Made by a program: the position numbers and the translations under genes | Part shown: positions 35,101-47,100 of the stretch, piece after piece | Layout: each line of letters begins with the position of its first letter | Numbering within the stretch: the stretch's first letter is position 1 | Notes under the pieces: generated by a model | Told to the model about the DNA's origin: nothing | The model's input: only the letters and a program-made list of their open reading frames with translations | The model's database searches: none | From: Prinia subflava | Taxonomy: Eukaryota > Chordata > Aves > Passeriformes > Cisticolidae | Direction: 5' to 3' | Assembly (NCBI RefSeq): GCF_021018805.1 | Contig: NC_086283.1 | Location: forward strand, 21,190,162 to 21,254,161 | DNA: 64,000 bases

Positions 35101-38100
35101 TAGACCTTTACTCATTTGTCTTTCTAATCAATAAAATGCATAAAACCCATTGGTTAATACAATCTGTTTGCCAGCATCTGTGTCCAGATTTGTGGATGGA
35201 CTTTCCCAGTCTGAGTGAAGAATCAGCCTCCTTCAGGAGACAAATGACGACTTGGCACTCTAAAACTGCTGTGTACATACAGGAGTAAGACAAGCAAAGG
35301 AGAAAAAGCTCCTACTTCCTAGAAACTTCGATTTCAACTGTGAAATTCTTTTGAATAAAGAGTGTGAGGGAACAGAAATAGAATGGATAGAGTTGTAGAA
35401 GTGCCATTATGGCAATTACTGCCATTCAAACAGGAAAAAGGCTAATCTGTATTTTGGTTAAAATGGAGAAGATTGTCTTTTAGATGCTCTGAATTTTTAA
35501 TCTTCTGTCTTGATGTTTTGTTTCCCTTGCCCTGTCCTTCAACTGTATCAGGAGGGAAATAAAAGCTGTGCAATTCTGCAGAAACTCTTTCTTGTCTGCT
35601 CAGCTCTGCTGTAGGATGATGTAATCCTGATTGTTAATGAATATTAGTCTAGAAATACCACCCTCTCAGTACCTCATGAGCGTGTCTTTGGAAATGACAG
35701 AGTTCTGTGTTCTGTCCTGGTGCATGTGCAGTGGCCTTTATGAATGCATTGATTTTTCATTTTTCACAGGGTGGTGGAAGGATAACAAGGATTCAAAAAT
35801 AGTAGTGAAGGTACTGGTTAAGAAGATTCCTAAGGGAGACAATATCTTCACTTCTGCTCTTAAGTCTCGAGTGTACTGACTGTGCTTCAGTTCTGTGTCA
35901 TCTGAGGTCTGAGCAGAATGGTTTGTGTTTGTGGTAGATTTAAAAGTATTGGTGTGCTCTGGAGAACATTTGACACACGGCTGGTGACTCTGGATAAGCT
36001 GTGCCTTAGTGATGAAGTTTTATTTCGGGGGAGAGAAGGGGTTTGTCTGCCCTGAGCTTCACTTTGGGATGTCTGGGCTCTCAGACTCATGTATTTGGGA
36101 ACAGGAAAGACCTGAAATGGGTGGAGAGCGCTAGATTTTGATTTTTGTATCACTGCACATTGCCTGTTTGAATAAAACTCTGTCACAGGAGTGCAGGCAC
36201 ACTTTGGGCAGGTGGAGGGGCTTGGTTGTGACATCTGCCCCAAGCTGTTCTGGGCATGAGAACACAGCTGGATTTTGGGGGGGAGACACATCAGTACAAC
36301 TCTAAAGAAAGCTCCTCCTTGGCCTGGGGCCTGCAAGGCTCAGGAAAACCGATGTGAGCTGAGAGCAAACACCTCAGAGCAGCTTCACAGAGAAACCCCG
36401 GCAGGGATTAAAGCTGCCTGCAGTCAGAGGGCACCTCAGCTCTGCTTTGTTTTAAAACTATTCCAGGAGGAACTTGTAGAGTTCTCTCCATCTTCCTCTG
36501 CTCTCACAGGAGAGGAGAAAACCGTGGTTTAGTCAAGTCAGTGGGAACGTGTCTGAGTGAGACAGTCGGAGTGTGCAGTGAGAGGTGAGCCAAGCTGGGG
36601 GTCTCTGGATGGAAATACTGCTTATTCCTACTTTATGGCACTGAATAAAGTGTTTCCTCCTTCTGTGAGATATTTTACTACATATCTCAGGATATTTCTC
36701 CATTGGTAATACCATCCATAGCATGGCATGGCTTTCTGGCTGGGAAGAGAACTCCTTGTCCCACAGCAGAAGGAATGCAAAGGGGCACAAGTCTGGTCAT
36801 CTTTTTATTACGTGGTGTGCTGTACTTCAGTGCCACAAATTGCTTTGGCTTATTGTCTGCTGTGAACCTGCAGGCAAGGAATGCATCCTGTCTGAACAGG
36901 AACTGCCAAACCTTCTGGTCCAGTGTGAGGAAGACATTAATAGATCAAGTAAGAATCATGATAATTACCATCTAAAAATCAGTTTACTTTGAGGCTGAAC
37001 ATTCACTATTTCACAAATCAGCTCAAAATCTCCAGAAGGGTGAGTTGTCAGTTTGTGTGGTTTGAGGATTGGTTTGAGTGGGGCTCAGAGTGCAGTTTCT
37101 TTGCTAGACTGTTCATTTCATTGATATCTCTTTTTTTCTTTCATTATTTTAGTTGAGTTTGCTTTAAAAACAGATATTAAGAGAGTATCTTAGTAGTTTT
37201 GGCTGAATGCTGAAGCAGTTGCAGCTCTTCTCACAATGGGGTGCGATGAAACTTTTATCAGTCCTGCTTCCATCAGAGCAAACTTCAACCTTACCCAGCA
37301 GGTGGGGAAAGAGGCAAAAAGTCTCTGTAGAAACCTAACAGTGTATGGGCAGGAAGAGTTGAAGGGTGCGTTCATACGCCTTTGTGCCTGAGTTTGTGCA
37401 GCTCTGTGTGAGCAGCAGTGTCCAGCCTAAGCTCAGGATGGGTGTCACTGACAGGGGCCAGCTTTGTGGCACTGCTGAAACCTGAAGCTGAAACCTCAGG
37501 CTGAAGGAATGTGTAATCTCTGACAGCTTTAATGAGGTTAAATATCTTGGTGTGTTAGGCGAAAATGCACACCTTCAGCATTCGTGTGTGGGAAATCAAG
37601 AAATAATAAACTGAAAAGCAAGAATGATATTAAATGCAGATGGGATGCAGATGGGAAAGGAGAAACGTGGTGGAATGATTCAGAAATTACTGTTAATACA
37701 CACAAATAAGGTATGGAATTGAGGTGGGAATTGATAATACTCTGAAGAAAATAGATATTAATTAGTTTCAGGGTTCAGAGAGCTCCACACTGATGTCACT
37801 GGGAAAGGTGAATAAGGCAAAATGACACTGTGCTTGTACAGAAGAATCTGGGATTTTTTCATACCTTGAATACTTCGAGTGCTTCTGATCTTCCCATTCC
37901 TCCCAAAATATAACAGAGAAGCAGGGATCAAAGGCATGGAAAATTTGTTTGTGAGAGGTTTGTTTGCTAAAAATAACCATTACCTCAGCCTATTTCATCA
38001 CCAAGTATCAGAACTGAATGTTGATTTAATATGATTTCACTGCAATTGAAATGAACACCACACACAGTGCTCAGCTGCAGCATAAAGGCAAGTTATGTAT

Positions 38101-41100
38101 AAAACCTCTAGTTGTTCCATTTTTTAGCATGTCTTTGATTAATAATCTGAAATTTATGTATAGCTTTTGTGCACATGTGCTGAAACATTCTCAACTGATG
38201 CATAAAACCCAATCTAAAAGCGCAGGCTCTAAGAAAAGGCAGGATAAGGACACTCCACTCTGTGCAATTATTCATCCCAATTATAGGCACCGGATTTGCA
38301 CCACAGATATTGCTGCATGGTAGGGGGGGCTCGGGGCTCGGCAAAGAGCCAGGAATGTCTCTAATAAACTGGGTCATCTCTTCCAAGGATGTTGTTGTTA
38401 CACTTGGGAGGTCATGAATAAGCCGGGTTTAACCCTGCACGCAGCACAACTGCTGATTCAATTTGCTTTTCCTTGGGAATGGACAGCCTGGGTTCTGCTG
38501 GACAAAGCCTCTCCTGCTTTTTAAACTGTGGCCAGCTGAAATGGCAAATGTAAAGGATTCAGCCAGCAGCCAGCACTGCCAAGGATAAAGCCAAGCCTTG
38601 AATCAGCAAGCTGGGTATCTGGAGAGAAGAAATGAGAATTGTATTCAGAGCTGAGTTAATGGCATGAAAAATAAGAACTGAATTACTGGCTTGCCTTCAC
38701 CTAGAAGTATCATATTTATTGTCATAAATATGAAGCTTTCCAATATTGTCTTTTGATTTTTTTTTCCTATAATAATGAATATTATAATATTTGTAGGGCT
38801 CTGAGATTTTTCTCTAGGTCCCCCGTTTCCCCTGATGATACTAAGCATGAGAAGGTTATTAACTAAATTGATAGAAACTTGGTTACATGTACAATGTTGA
38901 AATTCTATCCTTTATTTTCTGACAAAAGTCATTATGTAATTTTTAAGCCGTTTATAATGCAGGAGGGGAGGTATGATGCATAATGGATATGATCCATGTT
39001 GAGGAGATGATCCTGTAATTGAAGGTAGTTGGTGATTTCCCTAAGAAATTGCTCATAAGGCCCATGGCACAGCATGTTACATGAAGGCAGCTAATGTGGA
39101 GCTGAGATTTGGACGTGCTCAAGTGTCATTTACATCTACTGAGCTTAAGAGGTGACACTGATCCCATGATGCTTGTGCAGCAAGTGAGAGCAGGGTGTGT
39201 AAATGATGATCCTTCAGGATCTCTGAGATCCCATTGTGCTGCTGACTTGGCAGACACAGAGGCTCCTCAGTGCTGGTCTTGGCAGAACAAAATGGTTAAA
39301 TGAGACAGAGACTCTAAAGTAAAAAACATAAGTTATATTAACATAATTATACAGCAATTGTGAGGTGAAAACCATTGAGTAGTGATGTATCTAATAAGAT
39401 TTTTATTGGAACGTTTGCAGTAGGTCATCAGAATTAACATCTATCCACTAAAATGGAAAAGATCTGACTCTGCTTTTTATGGAAAGTTTTTGAAGGCTGG
39501 GTGCTTTTGCTAAATTCTGCTTTTTCCAGGGTCCTTGTTTCAAGTAAGTAAAAGCTGAGCATGCTCTGCACCATCCTGAGCACCATCTCTCGGGGAACTC
39601 GAGGCAGACACTGGGTGTCCTTTGTCCAAGGCAGGATCCTCTTGCAGATCACTTTTCCTGCTACTGGGTCCTTGCCCTGTGTTCTTTGAGGAGGGGAAGC
39701 ATTTCTGACTAACTGGGAAACCACGTGGCAAGAAGAAACCTGAGCTTCCTCCAGCAGCAGCTGGACTTGCTTTGGGTTTTGTTCTAATTTGGCCAACACA
39801 ACCACCGGCGTGGGAGAAGACAACCTCAGCAAAGTTTCTCCCTTACCTGTGCTTTAACACTAGATACATTTCCTGGTGCTCCACAGAATTTCACAGAATA
39901 TTCTGAGCTGGAACAGACCTCACAAGGATCACTTAAGTGAATGGGCTGAAATAAGAGAGTTGCACCTGGGAGGGCAAATTTGAGTGTTCCAGGGAGGTTT
40001 TAAGCTGTGGATGTTAAATGTGAGGGATTGTTGTGTTTTCTGTTCCTGCCAAGCACCAGTCACAGGGAGTTCTGTGAGTTCACTGTGAGAGCCTGCAGCA
40101 CTGTGAACTCTGCAGAACCAGCAGGCAAGGATAGTTATTTATGTTTAAAAAACACCCACTGCCTTTTAGGAGGTGAGGTTGCCCTGAGCAGTCAGGAAGG
40201 ATAGGCCAGGGTGCCTTGTATCTCTGTGTAGTCGGTGGTTTGCTCTCTGACTTCCTCTCCTCAGTGCTGGGCTGCTGCAGAGCAGAGCTCTTCCCAAGTC
40301 ACAAACTCTTTTGCCAACAGCTATAAAAGGAGTTACTGCTGCAGTGATCCAGGAGATGGCTGTACTTTTGTTCCTTGAGCGTGGCTCAGAGTCAGGAGGA
40401 GCTCAGGTCAGGCATGCAGCGAGAGCAGGGAGAGTGGGTGGCAGCTCCGGGCAAGCAGGCACCGGGGATTTGGCTTTGCCCCGGTCTGGAGCTGCACTTA
40501 GCTCAGCCTAGAGCAGCCTTCAGTGAGCCAGGTGGATTCCTTTTGGATGATCATGGCCTGGGGCATTCTGCCTGGGAACATCTCCCGTGCTGGGCTGCCC
40601 CGGGGCTGTGGAGAGCGCATCTGCTCAAGGGAGTCCAGGGTGCTTCTCACCATCCCCACTCTGACCCAGTAACATCAGCTGTGGGATGGGCAGGATGGGA
40701 ACAGCCCCTCTAATTCCAGACTGGGATGATGGGACGATAGCTAGGAAAAGCTCTGAGTGCTTGCTAGGCACTCAATTAATTGTGGATTCACTAAAGTTGG
40801 AAAAGACCTCTAAGGCCATCAAGTGCAACCAGACCATATTTGAATTTTTCTGGTGCATCTTTTTACTGGAATTGCTTTAGGAAGACAAAGGTTTGATGCT
40901 CCTATTTTGTGTTCATACAGTGAGGAGACTCAAGTGCTTTTAACATTTTGAGAAATAGTAATTTTTAAGAGAAGAAAATTGCAACAATTACAATATTCTG
41001 AAGATTAACAAAAGCTAGAACTGGGAACTGTACAAGATTGTCAAATGATCCTAGTTCTGCAAAAATTACTTTTTATTCCATTTAAAATTATTCCTTTCTA

Positions 41101-44100
41101 ACTTTTAACGGTTTTTAAATGAGCAACCACAGAATTCAGCTATTGAAATCATGAACACAATTCAGCTATTAAAATAATGACACATGTGGCTGATGGGCTA
41201 CAAGTTACCTGTGCAGACTTCGTGGTTGATTTTCTGTCCTCTGAAAAGCAGAAGTGAAAAACATGGGTTAGTGTAACAAAACTGTAGATTTTACATAAAA
41301 TTCTGTGTGAAAAGCTTTTGATAAAGCTTGGAAGCTCTACTAGAGAAATACACTCTGTGCTCACACGAGCTCAAACAGTGGTAAGATGCTCAAGAATTCT
41401 TTTTCAGTGTTACTCCTTTTATCACTGATCCACTCTCAAATGTTTTGATAAATGTAGACAAAGAGTTTGGAAACTCACAGATAAACAGTGGAACCAATTT
41501 AAACTCGAGCTCACCACATAAACATTAAAGTATTCCCTTTAGGAACTCAGAATCCTTTGAATTATGCATGTGTTGTAGTTTGCAGTAAGATAAAAGAACT
41601 TTAAGGGGGGAGGGTGAGAAACTTGAAAAGCCTATAAGGAGTAATTTGCATAAATTGGGTGGAGAGAGTAAACAGCACAAGGGGGAAAAGAAGTTATTTT
41701 CAGTAAGGCCATATAGATTGAGATAAAACAAATTACCAAAAAAATCAGGTGGAGTTGAAACAAAGCTGAAGTGCCTTAAACTTGTGTTAGTGCTGCCACT
41801 GCCTTTACAGCAAATCCCAGGGAACTCTTAAGTGCCCTGGATAAAAAAAAAAAGAAATCAAAACCCCCCAAATTCTTAAGGGGGACTTAAAAGAGATGAA
41901 GAGCCATGGAGACAGTAGAACGTGTCTGTTACTGTGTGGGAGACCTCTGGACATGAATGCTCAGGATAAGCAGATTTTTTTTCAATCTAACAGTATTTTT
42001 TTATCTTGCAGTTACAGGACCGCACACAATTTAGTGACCGAGACTTAGCCACCCTAAAGAAATATTGGGACAATGGCATGACCAGCCTGGGCTCAGTCTG
42101 CAGAGAGAAAATTGAAGCTGTGGCTGCAGAATTAAATGTTGACTGTGAAATAGTTCGGGTAAGAAATCCGGAGTCTTCCCTTATCTTGTCGCAGGAGCAA
42201 AAATAGGACAGATGAAAGGCTTTAAAATTTTCATGAGGAAGCTTGAAATAGATTTCACGTATTACATAATGAATGACCATGTTGGGAAGTGCTCTCCTGC
42301 TCTTTCTGGGGTCTATATTTAGTAAAAGCCCTCAGGTAAGAGTCGTATCGATCAGCAGCAGAAGCAGCACTACAAGCTGTTTGACATCCTCTTGAGTAAG
42401 ATTGTAAGTAAAATTTTTGAGGGAGATCCTAGAAGGCTGAAAGGTACTATTGCTAATAAGATACCAAAAATGGGGTTTTCTAAAGATAAAGGGAAAATAC
42501 TTCTCATTCATGTTTATAGGGAAAATTGTGTGAAAGAAAATTCCTCCAAAATAGGAAAAAAAAAAATATTTACAAGATTGTCTTGAGGGCAGGTTGAGGT
42601 GTGATGGAGGAATTCTGGGTCAGTTCAGTTTGATGGTCCCTTATAGGTGGCACAGGTGAGCTGGAGATAACCTGGTTCCCAAGAACTTCTGTACATCATC
42701 TCTTCCAGAGGCTGAGGAGTTGTTGTTGCTGTGTCTCGGATGAGCAGACACACAGCAGCACCTTGTGGCTCTGGTGTCTCCTTTGCTCATCCCAGCCTCA
42801 GGAAATGGCCCCACTGTTTGCAGTCAGACAAAGACAGGAGCCTTCCTTCCCCTCATGACAGGCATGACAATTGGGATTATTCCTTTCAGGCTTCATCCTC
42901 TTTTTCCACCTGTTTCCTAAATTCCTGTCACTGTGGCAGGCGCAGGGCTGAGAGCCCTTAGGGAAACTCTCCTGTTGTGGAGACCTCTGGCTTGCTGCAT
43001 CCAAATGGTTCCAAAGCTGCTTTTAGGGTTGAACACCAATCTGGTTATTTGTTTTTTGTGGGCCCACAGGAATTCTAAAAAACCCAAGTTGTACTTACGG
43101 AGGCTGAAGAGAATCACTCTTTTCTCTGTAGAGGGCAAAGCTGCTCCTTGTTTTGCAAGGGCTTCACTTTGCTCTCTGAAAGGTGAAGCTGTTCCCCCTG
43201 GCAGCACCTCCTGGCCAGCACAGTGACACCCAGGCTTCCTTGGTTTGTTCCCTTAGGAACATCCTCATTGGCACACAAGGGTGTGGAGTTCTGTGCAAAC
43301 CTTGCCACCTGCTGGAATGTTTCTGTCCTCAGGGCAGAGACAGGGACAGACTGGAAGGCTCTGAAATCACTTGCACCAAAACAGACTCACAAATGATCCC
43401 ATGCACTTCACTGGCCTTGCTGGGAGGGTTTAAGGAGAATGTATTTGAGGGACAGAGATAGAACTCTCAAGCTGATTTCCCACATGGCAATCCCGGTCTG
43501 CTCCTGCTGTCACCATTTTGCCATTCCAGAATATTCTCTGTTCAGCAGACCACACAGGATGTGGAACCTTCTCTTCCCCATTTAATTTGAGACGCTATCA
43601 AAACATGTTCATCTTCTCTGACGTTCTCAGTATGTTGAATGAAAGATTGTCTGCTTTGAAGAGTCTGTAAAAAGATCTGCCTTTCCCAAGTGCCTTTTTT
43701 ACTAAAAGAGAGGTAGATTCAATTTTAAATTTTGTTAGTGCTGTTTGTTAAAATCACAAGATGATGGGAAAATTTAAAAGAATGGCAATACACTACTTGG
43801 GAAAAAGAGACTCTCATCTCAAAGGGCTGCTTGTGTGGGGGTTTTTCTTTAATATCTTTTCTCCCAAAACTGTAGGTAATAGAAAAAAAATTATCTAGAA
43901 AATGAAAAAAATGCATACCTGTTGTGCATTCTTCAAAGAGGAAAACCAGCAAGCTGGGAAAGCAAATACCAGCCAACAAAAATGATTTGCTAAAAATAGT
44001 GTTCAGCATGTTATATTTTAGCTTGTTAGAGATGCAGCTTTAAAAGGATTTTTTTCCCAAGGCTGGCACAGCATGAAACTGTGTTTAGTAGTTGGGACTG

Positions 44101-47100
44101 CTGGTAATATTCAGGGGTTTTTTTCCTCTTTGCTAATCAAGGTATTATAAACAAAAAGTTTTTTACTCAACTTTTTCAGAACCCTAGAAGAGGAACAGGG
44201 CAGGTACATCTCAAATAAGGCCATCATAAGATGTGATGTTTAGTATGTCTTTAAAGAAAATCCTAAATATTTTAATGTCTTGGGAAACTCATTTGGAACA
44301 GAGGCCTCATGGAAAGGATGTACATTCTGCCATAGCCTGATCATGTTTTCAGACCCAGGAACTGCTGCTCCTATTTCAGGGGGTGGGGGTGGTATGAAAG
44401 GGGGACAAGAGCCAGCTCAAGAAAAGTGGGAGTAGCAGTTGGTAAAGAAATGGATTCCTGGCTCTGAGAGGGATTTTTGATTGCCAGTGAAGGACTGATT
44501 TGATGGAATGAAGGGTCTGGGGTAGGGGCTGTTGAGCTGAGTAGAGATGAGATGAGAAGTTGAAAACCTGAGTAACACGAGGGAAGGGAGAACCTTAGGA
44601 GGTGAAGAGTTGCGCACAATTCTTATTACTTCATGTTAAACTCTGAATCTTCAATAATTTTTAGTGTAGACGTTTCTTCATCAGAGAAGGCAAAATAATG
44701 ACCAGATGAACAGATCCGCTTGGAGAATTTAGAATGTGGGTTTTCTTTTTTTTTTATTTCCTTTGAAATTCAATTTTATTGATGTAAGATGAACTTAAAG
44801 CATCTTCTCCATCCCACGATGGCAAGGTTTCCAGGTTCCCTGGGCTGTTTTCATGTCCCAGACTGTTCTCAGTGTGCTCCTCTGCACTCACTGCAAACAA
44901 CTTTTCTTAAAGCTCTGTCTTACCGCCAAAGGGGACTGAAGGATGAGCTGCTCTGAGCTATTTTCCTCCAAGTTCCTTTCTGTCTTCCAAAGGGAGTGCT
45001 GTAGATCCTTTACCTTGGCCAGTCCCCTCTGTGCTGTAGGAAATCCTAGAACAGGGGGAATGTTTGGGTCATCGGATGCTTCCCTTATGGAAGTTGCAAA
45101 GTAGGAGAACCTGGATCAAAGATCTTGTGTTAAATTTGTTCAATAATTTAGGTGGGCAGAGACCTTACAAAGTCACCTAGTCCTGCTCTTTATCTGGAGC
45201 AGGATTGACTTTGGAATCAAGTCAGATTTCTCAGGATGTTGTCTAGTAAAAAGCTGAGTACCTCCAAGGCTGGAGGCACCAAGGCTGCTATGGACAAACT
45301 GTCCCTCTGCCTCACTGTAAAGCATTACTTTTTCTTTTATATTCTTACTTCCAGTCAGAGCTTCCCTGCTGCCACTTGTGCCCATTGCTTCTTTTCCTTT
45401 TGCTGTGCACCTTCCTGTTTCCCTTAGAAAGCTGAACCTGGACACAGGATTTTGGGAAGCAGCCTCAGGAAGGTCAAATACTGGGGAAAAATCATCTCCC
45501 TGAACTGCTGCTGCACCCTTGCTCCTGTAGCCCAGATGTGCTGATGTCATTTGGTTGGGGGCCTGTTGCTTTTGTTATAGTTTCTGATATCATTCATGTT
45601 TATTTCTCTTACAAGACTTGGATTGGGAATCGAAGACGGAAATATCGTTTAATGGGGATTGAGGTCCCACCCCCTAGAGGAGGTCCTGCTGATTTCTCTG
45701 ATCAATCTGAATTTGTTTCTAAATCAGCACTTAATCCAGGAGAGGAAACTGCTACTGAAGTGGGGGATGATAATGATAGGAATGATGAAGTATCAATCTG
45801 CTTATCTGAAGGAAGCTCACAAGGTATTTGGAATGCAGTTACTACTGTGCCTGTATTTTCAATTTTGTGCAGTGTGCATGCTTTGGATTCTGTTGTACAC
45901 ATTCAAAAACATCTGACAGTCACAAGTGCTCCACCCTGCCTGGGCTGAAGGTACTGTTCAGTCTCTTTCTTCTACCTCTGTGTCTCTGAGTTTTGTTGGG
46001 TTTGCTATACAATGGTTGGAGAAGCCTTTAATCACAAGAACCCCGTTTCTGCCAGATTCTTCTGAAATGAAATCAAGAGTTCACGTTTTGCTGGTGCAAG
46101 TGAGAGCTGGGCTGCCAGTGCAGGTGGGGAAGCCTCACTTGCCAAGGAAGCCAGATTTAAAAAATGCTCTCTGCCAACTGCTCAGTTCTTCCCAGCCAGC
46201 TGGAATGGCCATTCCATTTGACACCCCATCCCTGGAAGTGTCCAAGGCCAGGTTGGACAGGACTTGGAGCACCCTGGGCTAGTGGAAGATGTCCCTGCCC
46301 ATGGCAGGGGGTGGAACAGGATGAGCTTTAAGGTCCCTCCCATCCCAAGCCATGCCATGATTCCCTGGTTCTGTCCCTGTGATCCTGAGCCACTCCAGGC
46401 ACTGCTGGGCTGGAGCTGCTGCTGGGATTGAGCAGATCTGCTGGGACCCTGCATTCTCAGTTCTCCTGTCAGGGAACCCTTCAGCTCAGGCTGCAACAAG
46501 GAGCTTCCCAGGCCTCCTGCTGCTCTGTCTGACAAGCAAACACAACCCAGCAGATCAAAGCCAGGAGCAGGGGACAGCTCAGGAGCCTTAGAACTCCACA
46601 CAGCAGGGGTTATCCTCAGTAAACTGCAGCATCAGGAGTGAGAGGTGCCTTCAACTTAATTCCCTTTTCCCTCCCAGGAGCACATGGGATCGATTTCTCC
46701 CTGCCCCTCCTGTCCATGAGCCCAGCACATCCCCCACTCATTAATTGCTCTCAGTGCTTCTGCTGAGAGGAGATCAATGGAGCCTTTGCTCTCCAAGCTA
46801 AAAGAAAGTCTGACCTCGGGCCTGCTGCTGCTGTAGCTCAGTGTGCCAGGCTTCATCCTGTCATTTCCTCAACACAATTTAAAGGGAAGAGCCAGGGGAA
46901 TGGAGAGCATCTGGGAATGAGTTTGGGAGAGCTTTTTCATATACATCTGTAGAGGGAATCAGATGATAAAGAAATGGGTCAAGTGATTGAAAGCCAAGTG
47001 AGATGAGGAATCCGAGTCCTTGATTTGCCTGAGGTGTGGAAGGAGCTGATTTAAGTCAGATCTGCTTGAGAGAAAATGGTGACAGGGAAGAGTCTGAAGT

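Larger units (their letters stand above)
33020..42011 (+). other. HDX: HDX intron 4 (about 9.0 kb, longest intron)
   Basis: It contains one long CR1 copy (34622-35070), a SINE tail fragment (39877-39935), a short CR1 end (40785-40836) and a 26-bp direct duplication (41133-41183). No exon is recognised. Open frames of up to 149 codons (for example minus strand 35887-36336) resemble no family I know. Confidence 0.8.
42159..45615 (+). other. HDX: HDX intron 5 (about 3.5 kb)
   Basis: It interrupts homeodomain 2 at the same codon position as intron 2 interrupts homeodomain 1. It holds an old CR1 copy (about 45150-45425) and a CTCF-like motif at 43305-43316. No exon or RNA gene was recognised. Confidence 0.85.
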
